DNA of 64,000 nt from Gaertneriomyces semiglobifer (Eukaryota; Chytridiomycota; Chytridiomycetes; Spizellomycetales; Spizellomycetaceae): positions 682,001 to 746,000 of the forward strand of contig JAHLKF010000007.1 in NCBI GenBank assembly GCA_025558075.1, written 5' to 3'. Below, in pieces: positions 45,870 through 58,671 of this stretch; the first letter of the stretch is position 1; every line of letters starts with the position of its first letter. Below the pieces are notes generated by a model. It worked only from the letters and a program-made list of their open reading frames with translations, ran no database searches and had not been told where the DNA came from. Made by a program: the position numbers and the translations under genes.

Positions 45870-46644
45870 TTATGGCGCCTCCTGTGAGTTGACCTCTACA
45901 TCCCATAACCCGCAAACCTCGTCTAGCACGTGTTCGTCCATGTACGGCTGTTGAAGCCATGCGCTAAGGTAAAGCATCGCTCGCGCCCGTGTCGACAGTT
46001 CATCTGGAGTAAGGCAATCGACAATGCGCTGTTTCAAAGCCAATTCCCGGGAGTACAAGTCGACCAGCCTTTGGGACAAACAACAGAAGCCTTCGAACGT
46101 CCTGGTTCGGAAAACCGGGAGGCGGTATACAGTATCTTCCCCCCAGTCGTTCGCTATCTCATCGAGGAGCGACAGCAAGTGCTGTTGTGCCCCAGTCATC
46201 TTGACATGCAGTTTCATCTAAGCAATCGGATGTCAAAATGGACTCATGTCCATGCCGCTATTCAGGGTCATACCAGTTTTTTCACTATGGTATCAAGCTC
46301 GTCACGTAGCGGTGAAATCTCCTCTGTAATGCGTTCTTCAAACCGATCTGTAAGACCGAAGAAGTGTGGTATTACAGGTCCTAGTGTCGTCTCCATCCCT
46401 GGCTGTGCATATCTATGTCATCGTCAGAAATGATGTGTTGGTCAGCGACTCCTTGAAAGCCTACGATGATAGGTCGGGAACTAACCTGCGGAGATCCTTA
46501 CTTTTGCTCCAATACCAGATTGACTACCTTTTGCGCAACTCCAAACCCGTCGTCCACCAAACCCTGCCATTGTGCACGATGTCGTTTCATATCTTCCCAA
46601 TGCGCTCTAAGCGTTCTTTGCAGAGTCGAGATGGCCTGTGACAT
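45870..46644 (-). CDS. Small helical protein, unknown (weakly AIRIM/C1orf109-like)
   Basis: Three exons, 46502-46644, 46274-46412 and 45870-46217, give 209 residues. It begins MSQAISTLQRTLRAHWEDM and is alpha-helical throughout, with QWQGLVDDGFGVAQKVVNL, LTDRFEERITEEISPLRDEL and LVDLYSRELALKQRIVDCL, ending in LYLSAWLQQPYMDEHVLDEV. The overall pattern faintly recalls the AIRIM/C1orf109 family (ribosome maturation), but the similarity is too weak to name it. It is convergent with Lon and divergent from SmD2 over about 220 bp. Confidence 0.7.
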
Positions 46645-46863
46645 TATAGCAGCACGAAAACGACGAACTGAATGGGAATGTCCTGTCCGTTTGTCTGTTC
46701 AATGGTCAACCAAAGTTTCGAGGCCCTGTGCCACACGGAATTTTGTTGAGTAGCAATTCAACTTAGATCAACTCTTGCACACACACTAGTTAAGACCAGT
46801 TCGGGTAGCATCATATCTTTAGCTTAACATTTGAGACAGGGCGAGAACGACAGGAGACGAGCA

Positions 46864-47428
46864 ATGGCAACCCCTAAACCAAAGTCCGAGATGAGCGAGG
46901 CCGAGCTCTTGGCCGCGGAAGAGGCAGAGTTTCAGACGGGTCCATTATCCGTACTGACACAGGTAATACGACGCATTCCAATGACTTCTGCTGTTCTCAG
47001 GACATCGGTCGACTAACACCGCATGCTCTGCCATCAGTCTGTCAAGAACAACTCGCAGATTCTCATCATGTGCAGAAACAACCGGAAACTGCTCGCACGT
47101 GTAAAAGCATTGTAAGTCCTTTCTTTCGGCTTTAATGGATGCCTTAGTGGTGATATCTCACTCCTTTTTGGTTCAGCGACCGACACTGCAACATGGTCCT
47201 TGAGAATGTAAAGGAGATGTGGACAGAGACACCGAAAACAGGAAAAGGGCAAAAGAAGGCAAAGCCAATCAACAAAGACAGATTCATATCGAAAATGTTC
47301 CTACGAGGAGACTCAGGTGAGTTGGGCGCATGCTGAACAAGGCTGCTTTTGGTTTACACCGATTTTAATCAATTTGCCTTACGTCTTTCACAGTGGTGTT
47401 GGTGTTGAGGAATATTGGAGCTCAATAG
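46864..47428 (+). CDS. SMD2: Small nuclear ribonucleoprotein Sm D2
   Basis: Exons 46864-46962, 47038-47111, 47177-47316 and 47394-47428 give 115 residues (about 118 in human). The N-terminal extension has [20 protein letters not shown]. The Sm1 motif reads [40 protein letters not shown] continues, and Sm2 is [16 protein letters not shown]. SmD2 is part of the heptameric Sm ring assembled on U1, U2, U4 and U5 snRNAs. Confidence 0.96.
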
Positions 47429-47719
47429 ACGGGTTGTGGAAGTATGTAAATTTGTTTGTTGCTGAATTGAAGTATCCAGAGAACACCACATCATGATTGT
47501 GACCAAAATCTCACCCAAGTGGGCTCAAAAGCACTTTACCCATCCATCCAGCCCACATGAGCAACAACGGTATAATACATCGCACGCAAACAAAAGTGTC
47601 TCTATACTACAAGGCCAGAATAGGAGAGGGGAGAAAAAGGGAGCGTGCAAACTACGAACTGTGACGGAGCGTCGTTCGTGGTGCGTGAGACATAACTTCA
47701 TGAATCGCTTTTGTAACTT

Positions 47720-48940
<1,221 letters not shown>

Positions 48941-49844
48941 GATGAATTGACACGTTGCTCGTCGGGTCAGAAGTGTGTGCTTTGTCGCTGTGAAGTTAAA
49001 CGTTCGTGGCGAGATGGAGTGCGGATGTTCAATTCGAGACACGGCACGCATCGCCCGTCAATTCAATACTGTCGGTGGGGTTAGGGTATGTAAAATGCTC
49101 ACGTAATGGTAAACGCGTGGAACTCCGCTGCGAGGGCCTTCATCACAGCGCTCGTTGACTTTACTACAGCTCGTACTTCTCTGAATGATGCCGGGCATTC
49201 AACTGTCTCTTACTCTTTGGACTTGTACGTAGATAAATATGAAGGAGACGTTCATAGCAGTGATCCCCTGCAACAGGTTATGACCCCCGTTGTCACCGTC
49301 CAGAAAGTATTAGTGATAATTTCTGGACTGTGACACCGGCGCTATAATTCCGACGACGTCGATCTCCATTTGTCTTCCAGCCCCATACCGGACGATCCAA
49401 TTGCGCTTTTCACGATCTCACCACTTCCTTTTCCTGTGAAGCAGAAGGGAATCACCATCTTCAAACCTATTTGAGTGATGCCTTTTTCGTGGGACCAGAG
49501 GGGCATGTCACGCATTTTCTCAGGGGAATAGCTGGAAGACAGTACAGCCAGGCGGGGTATAAGTAGCAGAATATTCTCTATATGCATCGATGGGCATTTA
49601 CGTAACTCTATGTGGCATTGCGGAAAAAAGCAAGGATATTGAAGTCCGCGCGATCAAATGACTTCTCTACTAGTTAGCTCAGCTGCCGAAATGAGCTTAC
49701 TCATGCTCTATATTTATCCATCCACTACTTGCTGGGATTTTGGGGACAGATCCTCCGAAATGATTAGTAGCGGCCCCTCTTATAGTTAGAAATAGTCGTG
49801 CACTGTTCTTATAATTGTTACCAAGCGTGCTCGACTTGTTGAGG
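48941..49844. other. Intergenic, no confident gene
   Basis: About 0.9 kb between two divergent genes. A 75-codon plus-strand ORF (49106-49333) and an 82-codon minus-strand ORF (49342-49587, containing VIPFCFTGKGSGEIVKSAIG) are present. Neither is recognised, and both could be chance. Confidence 0.4.
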
Positions 49845-51114
49845 ATGCCTGCGGCCGTAGCTCCATTGCCACTCCCACATTTCCATGCCATGTCCGGCGA
49901 GGTCAATGGTGTCTTCAACAATGCACCACCTGAGCGGTATATCCATCAAATCAAATATCCTTCCCCGTCATCTTTGGCGATGCCAAGCTCGAATAGCAGA
50001 CTACCTGAGCCGCATATTACACCTCAGATGTATTCGCGAGCCCTTTCTAGAATAGAGACTTTGGAGAAGACAATCGAGTTCGTAAATGGGCAGCACGCAA
50101 GTATACTCAAGGGACTGCATGATGAGATTGGCAGGCTGCAACAGCGGTGTTCTGGTAAGCTTGAAGCTGGTTAAGATTGTATGTCACTATCCGCTGACTC
50201 CATGTTTTATCGTAGACTTATCAGTAAAACTTGTGACAGTCAACCTTTCGGAGGAATTTGAGGACGTTGGTCAAAACGAACCAATCTCACAAGTTGTGAC
50301 ATTGTCGAGTGAAAGTCCGAGCGCTTCCCTGGACAGTCTGCCAGAGCGAACGGAGAATAGACTCGAGGCAGACCAGGAGTTAGAGGCGGCGCATGATGCT
50401 CCAAGCGTTGACATCGGACGATTATCCCCATCGCTATCACCATCGGCATCCTCATCCTCATTTTCCCGTCCGCAGTCGCAGCAATATCTTTCTCTCCTAC
50501 TCGTCCGGCAACGACAAAAATACTTCAAAACACTTTCGCGACTGCATTCAGAAAACAAGCGGCGACAGTCGGAAATCGATCGTTTGAAAGCAGAAAGAGA
50601 GTTGGTAAGGGAAGGGCTAGCGATTGTAGGGTGTCGGTCCGATCTCGAGGAGCTCGTCAGACTTGCAGGAGCTGCGAAAATGGCAGTAACGAGAGTCGAA
50701 GCAAAGATTGCGGTTCTTCCGCCCATTGGGAGCACCCGCTATTTGAGTGAGGTTCCGCGGAGCGTTCACGGCAGCACAGGCTCCTTCAAGGTCCCGGTTC
50801 CTCCTGCTACGATGAGTACCGTTCCACGGCCGAGTTCGTCAAGGAGTCGCGGCTTAAAGTTGCTTGCTCAACATTCAGAGTTAGATGCTTCGTCGGGCTC
50901 ACGGACTTCAATACCTGATCGCACCGCTAGTAACTGTGGTTCCTCCGAAGTGCTTCCAGTCATCGACCCTTCTTCCCGCCTTCTTCCGTCGCTTGATAAC
51001 GACCGGAGCGATCATGATCGGGATGCTCCGCCGCCAAATACGAGCTGGTTTAAAAGAGTTCAAGGCACAAAACTGGTGCGCGAAAAACACTGGCGAGAGA
51101 TGAATCTTAACTAA
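49845..51114 (+). CDS. CCDC92-domain coiled-coil protein
   Basis: Exons 49845-50154 and 50216-51114 (402 residues). The junction joins RLQQRCS to DLSVKLVTVN. Together with RIETLEKTIEFVNGQHASIL and KGLHDEIGRLQQRC this is the CCDC92-family signature. A second coiled coil follows the acidic Ser-rich linker (HSENKRRQSEIDRLKAEREL). The C-terminus is Ser-rich and ends SWFKRVQGTKLVREKHWREM. Animal CCDC92 proteins sit at centrioles and the ciliary base, so a basal-body role fits a zoosporic fungus. Confidence 0.75.
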
Positions 51115-51210
51115 GAGCAGAAATCTCGGCTCATGTAATAATGTAACATATGGTCTCCAGTCAAAAGGGATGCATGCAAAATGTATTTTCACTAGTCCAA
51201 AATGTCCACT

Positions 51211-54200
51211 CTACGAATGCTCATCTAGTCGAGTCCCGACCTCACTAAATACTCGCTTCACCTTATCGACTATAATAGCGTCAACGCCATAATCTCGTTG
51301 TAGTTTAGCATTCGTCACCTCATTGTTCATGGCGCCATATGTGAAAAGCAGGAGACCGCTTTCGCGGATCGCCTTGATTAATCCGGGTGCTTCTAGTATA
51401 GGGTCCACTTTGGTAACAATGCCGAGACATCCGGCTCGTGTTGCGAACCGCACCGCGTTGAGGAGGGAGTTACATCGTGCGTCATATGTCGTTTCCGTGC
51501 CGCCCTCAGTCAGGAAAAATACAGGATACTGGTTTTGCTTCATGCTTAACATCCAGCAAATTTCGGGGTGAAAGCTGGAGAAGTAGATATTCCTGGGAAA
51601 TGTCAATATGATAGCACCTGCAGTGGTGCGGTTCATGGCTCTCACCTGTCTCCAGCGTGATCGAAGATAGCCTCGAGTATTCGATCGCAAAACACGTTGA
51701 TCTCCGCATTAGAGTGCATCTCTCCCTTTTCCGCCTCCTGCAAATTGGGATACTTTACTTCGACATTGAAGCCAATCTTGGAAGGCACAGTCTATCGATC
51801 CGGTGAGTCAGCGAGTCGTCACTTTGATGGAACTTCAGCTGTGCGCATAAATTACCTTGAGTGCTTCTTCTAGAGTAGTGAAAGGCAATTGGATAGATCC
51901 TTCAGCATTGCCATGTACCGGCCAAGCGCTCGCAGTCGGGCTAGTGACCCCTGCCACTGTCATCATATGTATTGCCTCGTCGCTGTCGCTCATACTCATT
52001 GTGCGTCTGTTCAGTTTGTGGGCCTTTCTAATCTGTTTGGCAGGCTTTTCCTTTGGACGAAGCGCCAGAAACTCTGCTAGCGTCAACGAGCTCATCGGAA
52101 TACGATAGCCCGTTTCCCACACTGTAAAGTCATGGTAGAGAACTGGCACCAGATCCTTGGTCAATTGCACGTCTATTGGTCGTGTAACGCGTGAGCTTCC
52201 ATTTAGAAAAACGATGAAGTTGAACGTCACTAACCAAATTCCACGTACTCGGCACCCAGGGCCCCGGCCGTGATGAAAGACAACAGCGTGTTTTCTCCCA
52301 GTTGGAGGTGACCACGTCCGTCAGCAACATGTGCCGCTTTATTCATTCCGAGTCCGCGGTGGCCGACCACCTACATTTGTCGCGTTAACTGAACATTCTC
52401 AGCATACGAGCCCAAGAAACGTTCACCTTCATTGCATTACTTTTCCACAACCGGTTGCCCTCACCCTTGAAATTCTGGTGCGCAAATGGAGTCACCACGA
52501 CAAACTCAAACATCACCTGCCCAATGATATCAAAAGTATTCGTGCTCATGATGGGCACAATGACATTCCCACCCAACGGCGTTCGCTCCTGCCACAAAGA
52601 GGTCTTCACAGTCGACAAAAGTGCACTCGCGCGACCGACCAGTCGGGCTTTTTTCTCAGCGTCACCATAAGCAGGGTGGATATCAAACTGAAGACTAGCC
52701 GTTTGAAAGTTGTCCGTATAGAAAATAATGGGATCGGGCACCGTCTCGAATATGGGGAGCTCATATACGGCGGGCTCTCCTATAGCATTCTTCGCCGACA
52801 CGGTTAATTTAAAAGTACCCGGTACAATCTGAGCGGGTATCCGCTTCTCATCAAACTGCACAGGCGGAGCCTGTCTGCGAAGGTCAAGCGTACCAAGGTA
52901 CACGCGTATCATATATTTTCCTTTTAGATATCTGTGGCCGAACGCTCGCTCGACCATGCCCGCTTGAGCAATGCTACTCAGTCCTGTGTGCTCCGGCTTT
53001 GGTGGATATCCGGAGATACGCGGTCGGAGCAATGCCGCAACTTCGTTATGTGCTCTGAAAACAGCGTACTCGTGAGGATTCAAACGTGCGGTATCCTGTA
53101 ACTCGACCGATGCACCCGCTTCAATCAAAATCTTCACAGAGTCAAGATGCCCCTCCATAGCAGCGAGAAAGAGCGGCGTCCTTCCAAAAGCGCGATCCTT
53201 GGCGTCAACGGTGGCCTTAATCCAATTCGCATTCTCACAAGCTCCCACCAGCAGTCGAATGCAAGCCGCATGCCCTCCTCTGGCAGCGATATGCAAGGGC
53301 GTCTCACCATCGTCGTTCGCCACATTTGGATCTAACTTATGCTCTAGTAAAACGCGGGTAATCTGCTCGTAACCATATGTACTCGCTAGCGCTAACAACG
53401 AATGTGTTGTCGCACGGCTGGGAGCTGCATTACTCTCCATGAAGGCGGTCATCGTATGAGATGCCGGCAAAAGGAGAGTATGGACAGCGCTAACAGCCTC
53501 ATTTGGAGAGATACTGGCTCGCCTATTCGGGGAGCTAGATCGGGACGCTGACTGTGCGACCATTGAGCCCTCCCGTTCTGAGGCTTCGACTATCGAACCT
53601 TCAAGTTCCCACTTGCTCAACAGCAGTAGTAAAAGGTCAACATATCCTTTTACTACAGCATAAAATAGCGGTGAGTGACCGTCCTCGTCGAGCCAAGCGT
53701 CATCGAGAACGGATCGGCCGTCGGGCAGATGGTCAAGCAGGACTTTTGCGATGCGTGGCAGCCCATACAGTGCAACATAGTGAATCGGTGTACGGCCCAA
53801 AAAATCTCTGGCACGCAAAGCAGATACAACTGTCTGTTTGGGTATTTCGTTCAAAATGAACTCAACTAAAGCTGGATCGTCCTTGGCAAAAGGTGAGGTG
53901 ACCGAAGGCTTGCCATTCTGCAACGCAGCGCCCATGATGGCAAGTCTATGTAAGAGCGTGCGATTATTGACGTCCGCCGGAAGTGGAAGGCTGATCACAT
54001 CGCATTGGCCTAATAGATATGCAAGGCAGTGCTTGGCATTCTTGTAGCATGCCCGCACCAGGGTGGAAGCTAGAAGCGTTCTGGTATCCTCTTCAGCAGC
54101 ATCACGCGTATTGCCTGTTATTCCGCTGGTTACAGCAGCTTTTAGCAGGTCCACATCGTCCTTGTTCAAGGCACGTTCAATGTCAGCACTTGGCTCCAGA

Positions 54201-54851
54201 TCGGCTGCTGATACATGTACAGACGGTGTGTCACTCGCGGTACTCTGCAGTGACTGTGCTTTCCCCGTCAAGTCATCTACCACAATAAGTATTTTTTCCA
54301 AGGATGTATCAGTAGCAAAGGGTAGAGAAGCAATCTTTTCGGCATTTAGCTGCTCACTACGGTTCTGGTCGAGTTTTTTATCAAACTTTTTGAGGATTTT
54401 GCGGAATCCAGTGATATTCATTTCAAGATAGCGAAGAATCAAGTAGAGTTGAATTCTGATCTCGTTAATCGCTTCCACCAGCTCATCCGGAGCACTTTTG
54501 CGGACAGCTTTGTGATTCATTTGGTCGGCAACCAGCCCCAGTCTTTTTTCAATAGCAGATTTGTGGCTCGTCCAAAACGTATTGACTTTCTTTGCTTCCA
54601 CCTCTAACTGGCGGACAAAGACAGAAATTGCATCTTGCACCTCGTTGCTCTCTAGGCCTTTCTCATCTTTTGCCCGTTTTGCTTGTTTAATAAGTCTTTT
54701 CAAAGACTTGTACCCTATGTAATGCCTGGTAATGAAGCGCCGTCAGCACCAAGCCAAGGGGATCCCTGTGCAAACATGGTTTGCGGTTTGAGATACACTA
54801 CTTTGACCATTCTGGAACCTGATACTTGAGAAGTGTCCGTCCAAACTTCAT
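51211..54851 (-). CDS. GDE1: Glycerophosphocholine phosphodiesterase, SPX-ankyrin-GDPD (GDE1-type)
   Basis: The start exon is MKFGRTLLKYQVPEWS (ATG at 54849-54851). The exact junction to the large exon (54700 down to about 52440, beginning KSLKRLIKQ) is not resolved to the base. The SPX domain covers the first 160 residues or so. At least six ankyrin-like repeats follow, for example GETPLHIAARGGHAACIRLL and FGRTPLFLAAMEGHLDSVKI. The GDPD domain begins after an intron (gtgaacg to atgtag) with VVGHRGLG, then LGENTLLSFITAGALGAEYV, DVQLTKDLVPVLYHD, GFNVEVKYP and the C-terminal barrel FFLTEGGTETTYDARCNS. The enzyme releases choline and glycerol-3-phosphate from glycerophosphocholine. SPX senses inositol pyrophosphates and so phosphate status. 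Confidence 0.94.
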
Positions 54852-55096
54852 TACTGGAAGGTGCAGTGGGATCCCGCACAAGTGAGGTCAACTGTACTCT
54901 CTACCAATAACAGTGATAGGTGCGATGGAGACAGGAGGCCAATCTAACCCCTCTAAGTCGTTGCGTTCCTCCTGGCCGCTCTGCGATGAAAACCGTTCTA
55001 TCTGGTGGAAATAGAACATTGACAAGATGAAGTGGAAGACACCCGCACACCGTATTGGACACTTTTTTTTATCGATACCATTTCGTCGCGCAGTGC

Positions 55097-57180
55097 TTAA
55101 CGCGCTGCAAAATACAGAAAGTGACAATAGGTATATTGTCTATAGTCAGTGTAGACCACATTGAGGTAGTTCAATGCACTGGGGACTCCTGCTCCCCACA
55201 TTGCATCATTCCGACCACGGAGATTATCAATGAGTTGTTGCAATCCAGGTGTGTTGTTTACTCGTTTAGCATGCTCACGCTCAAACCAAGCTGAATGGTT
55301 GATGGTGCGGTAATGCCGACCTCGAACCCGCGTAATCCTTTTACGTCTCTCCTGCCTATGCTCCAAACGCAGCTGCTGTTCCGGTACGAGATTGAGATTC
55401 AGAAGTAAAGAAAGGTGATTGGCATGTGATGCAAGATTTTCTCGCACTGCAACTGCCTGAAAGCGTTACCCACAATCAATGCCAATGAGAGGTCGGATCG
55501 GTGAAATAGGCACGGTCGGCAGCCATTGACTAGGAGCCGCTGGGCCAGTCATTCGCAGTACACGCTCAGCATTCATTATGGGCCTACGGTTCAGTTGGTA
55601 CAGGCCACCTCCAGAGGTGTCTGGATCACCCACCTGCCGCAGCTCAGCATGGGCTAGTTGACGAAACTCTTTTAATTCGTCTATTGTCGGAATTCGTCTT
55701 CTAGCTCCATTGCCAGGTTACACCTGGAATGTCAACTTTGTGTTATCTCCGTTGGTAAACGATACTAACTTTGTTGATAGCCATATTTTGTTGGTAGTGT
55801 CGAAACGTCCAATCAGGACGATTGTGTTGAGGATCAGGAGGCCATAAGCTTTTGATTTTATGCAAATCAAATATCTGTCCAATGACCCTGATTCTATCTT
55901 GGGGTTGGCTAGGAAAATCACGTCCACTTCGAGAGAGGTTTTGAGAAACTGCAGCATAAGGCACATTGACTTGAATAGGGTTGTTGCCCATGCGTCGTCC
56001 AAGAATTTGGCAAATTGCCTAATAATCAAACTGAGCGTATCCCACCTCAGGACCTCTATCTCGTCGTTCTGGGCTCAAGCGGACATGAGATAATAGTCGA
56101 CGTGGTTGAGCTTGGCCAGGCGGGGTTGGTGGTGGCCGATTATTGAACTCGTACTCTGAGAGATACTGGAGCAATGGTAGGAGCAAGTGCGCCCGGTTGT
56201 AGGTGCTTTTAACAAGTCGTTTCCATTTCCATGCAGAGGAATGGAGATCATCACGCATTGCATTCAGGGTAGTAGATGGTGAAGAAGGCAAGTCTTGAAG
56301 GTCTTGCAATTGATTGTCAGTGACAATCATCTCCCCAATGGCCCACAGGCAAAGGTCTTGAATCGGTTGAACAAAATCGACATAAGCCTGTTGAAATGCA
56401 GGCAAGTCATACCTGGGGGTAATGTTACCAAAAAGTATGACATTCCCGACGTCAATCCTATGCCGTGCATTGCCGAGGAAATGAGCACTAATCAGGAACA
56501 GTAGCTGTAGAAAGCGAACAGTTCTGTCTGCAAGTTCCTTGCGCTGTTCAGCAGTTCCATTGTTGCCGAGGTGGTGCACTAATGTTTGTGTAATGTGGGT
56601 TGTGAGAAGAGTTGCCACCATGGAACAAAACGCTCTCTTCATCTTTCCTGCTTCTATCGCGAAAAGCTGGCTAAAGTCCACCCGCCTGTCATGATAGTTC
56701 GGTCGCTGGTACAAAAGGGGTGTGTTCGCTGGGGGTTGTGCGGGTGGTTGTGCTGGTCCAATAGGTGGGATGTATCCTAGTGTCATTGCCGGTAAAACAA
56801 AGTTGTTGAACGTATTGGACAGCTCCGGTACTGTGTTTATGTTGATCCCCACAGATACTTGCAGCGCTCTGCGAAAGTATGTCACGTCACTACCGCAGCC
56901 AACCAGAGCAATGTTCGCAGGAACCCGTATATTCCCAGGTATGATCACCCCTGTGGCTACTGTATGTTGCAGGGCTGCCGTCCGACATTGGTCCAGAAAT
57001 GCAATAGCCCGACGCTGATGGTGGACAGCCAGAACATGGTAGGCATCAAACACCGCACTGGACACTTCTTGTTGCCGTCCGAAGTTCGTCTACGATAGTA
57101 ATAGCCTGAGCCGCAGGAATGGTAGGATGGATAAAGTTTTTCAACCGTCCCACTTTGCGAGAAACGTAGTAGGGAGGCAT
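55097..57180 (-). pseudogene. Degraded, truncated Fanzor-like (eukaryotic TnpB-type) nuclease ORF
   Basis: It starts at an ATG (57178-57180) with PPYYVSRKVGRLKN. It then needs a one-base shift at about 57050-57065 to enter a 348-codon frame (56019-57065). That frame has KMKRAFCSMVATLLTTHITQ and a helical body. An in-frame TAG (56019-56021) interrupts it, and the same frame resumes with GNNPIQVNVPYAAVSQN and a strand-like WTFRHYQQNMAINKVSIV. A further frame change near 55700-55790 leads to RIPTIDELKEF and RPLIGIDCG, a RuvC-I-like Asp motif (codon 55475-55477), followed at once by a TAA (55466-55468). Then come RKRITRVRGRHYRTINHSAW and a helical YLNVVYTDYRQYTYCHFLY. No RuvC-II, zinc ribbon or RuvC-III is found before the GDE1 promoter. 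The order and spacing resemble Fanzor1; this is inference without a search. Confidence 0.5.
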
Positions 57181-57767
57181 GTGCTTGAACCCTACGCCTC
57201 CCCTTCTGGTGTTGGGATAAACGTTTGAATGAATAAACTAAAAGCGGTTGCTATGCTTATATATATGTATATGTCTCTTCACCTTTTATAAGGCGATTGC
57301 AAAGCAGGTGTGTTTCCCAAAAGGAAGGAAGCGAGCAAAAGGGCTCTCCTTTTATATGAGTAACATAGCGGCATTCATAGGTAGCCAAAGCACTCACGCT
57401 GTTACGCTGATACAGTAGCCACACCAAATCTAATGGGATGCAGAGTGTTTGAAGAGTCCAGAACAGTGGTAGTCCACATTTCGAAGCTGCGGCGGGAGAC
57501 GCCGTGCCATCTTGCTTCGTCCATTGTGACACATTGTTCAGTATTCTCTTATCTGCATGGATGCGCATCAGCACACCATGCACAAGCGTGCAAAGAGAAA
57601 AGCGGCCGCACCTTTGTTGTGAATCTGCAGTGGTCTGGATCGAGCTTGGAAGGAGCTAGGACCTGTCAACGCGCGGAACGCATTGATGGCATAATAGGTT
57701 ATTAGAAGTCGTTGGCACTATGTGCCATGGTTGTTTTTCTTCTTGGAATTGTTGGTAGGCGTTGAAA
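57181..57767. other. Intergenic, no supported gene
   Basis: Flank of the Fanzor-like relic and of the duplicated SAP-gene block. There is a tatatatatg run near 57260. I see no terminal inverted repeats. Confidence 0.4.
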
Positions 57768-58067
57768 CCCTTCCAGAACACCGACCGTTCTCGGTTCGTA
57801 CAAGCAATCGTACTTAACTACAATCTATACTAATTTGCTACTTGCTACTTTGGCTTTGGCTGGTGCCTTGGTGGTTCTGGCGTTGTTGTGTTTGTTAATG
57901 TAACGGCTATTTGAATTATGCAAAGGAGCATGCGTTACCTGGGTCGTGCGGGTTGCAGGCCAGCAGCAGCTGTGGAGTTGTTGAGATCTCTCTTGGCCTT
58001 TTCGGCTGCAGCCAGAGCTGCCGACCCGATTTTCTTCGGCCTCACCGGAGCTGTTGCATTTTCTTTG
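57768..58067 (-). repeat. Partial duplicate of the SAP-gene 3' end (copy 1)
   Basis: This block is nearly identical over its coding part to 62121-62448, in the same orientation. It keeps the coding frame (ENATAPVRPKKIG, ALAAAEKAKRDLNNSTAAA, GLQPARPR), the donor, the acceptor and the terminal exon ending KVASSKLV. Similarity stops at 58067, where an unrelated coding frame (MEETDVNISSISRLK) is joined on. It may be a dead fragment or the tail of a chimeric gene. Confidence 0.85.
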
Positions 58068-58671
58068 AGACGGGATATGCTGGAGATGTTGACATCGGTT
58101 TCTTCCATGAGGACACCAAAGACGACAATGCCTTGAGAGACTGATTTTAACCCAGGAAATCCTTCCACAAAAGTCCACATATGCAGTCACGTGACAAGGC
58201 TTATAATGGAAGTTCGCATGCGAGACTGATTCGGGCGGACTTGCCGCGTCTGCGACGGAGCGAACCAGATCCTGCGTTTGGAGGAGTGGCAGAGGACGCA
58301 TTGTTTGGAGGATCCGTTGACGACCCATGTATTCTTGACCGAGATATTAATGCCGCCAGCATGCTCCGTTTCTGCTTGTGGACATATGCAAACTTTGGGG
58401 GAGCGAGACTCGCATGGAATCTCCCAAACAACTATACATATGTGCCTCCACCTCCTGCCGTCTGGGTTTAGTTAGTTTTTATATAGTTTATGTTAGTTAT
58501 GATAGAAGGGATGGCGCAGTGACCGCTGTGCATGTCCGAATGGTTTATCACTTTCGCAATTATCCGCGGACAAGCGCGCTCCAATTTTCTCCACCCAAAT
58601 GTTCTCATTTAAAACCCTCTGCAGGATCGGCATAGTTCCATAGCGATATCAGGTGGCTACATCAGGTCGAA
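58068..58671. other. Unresolved stretch upstream of the Sec14-like gene
   Basis: On the minus strand an ORF (57935-58180) extends the duplicated block upstream to MWTFVEGFPGLKSVSQGIV. Another frame (58201-58431) encodes a basic Ser/Pro-rich stretch. I could not link them by splicing. On the plus strand, the end of this stretch should be the promoter of the Sec14-like gene. Confidence 0.35.

Noticed and set aside
55464..55478. A 13-bp intron removing the TAA after GIDCG in the Fanzor-like ORF
   Set aside because: gtaacgctttcag has GT and AG ends but is far shorter than any intron here. A nonsense change in a decayed gene is simpler.
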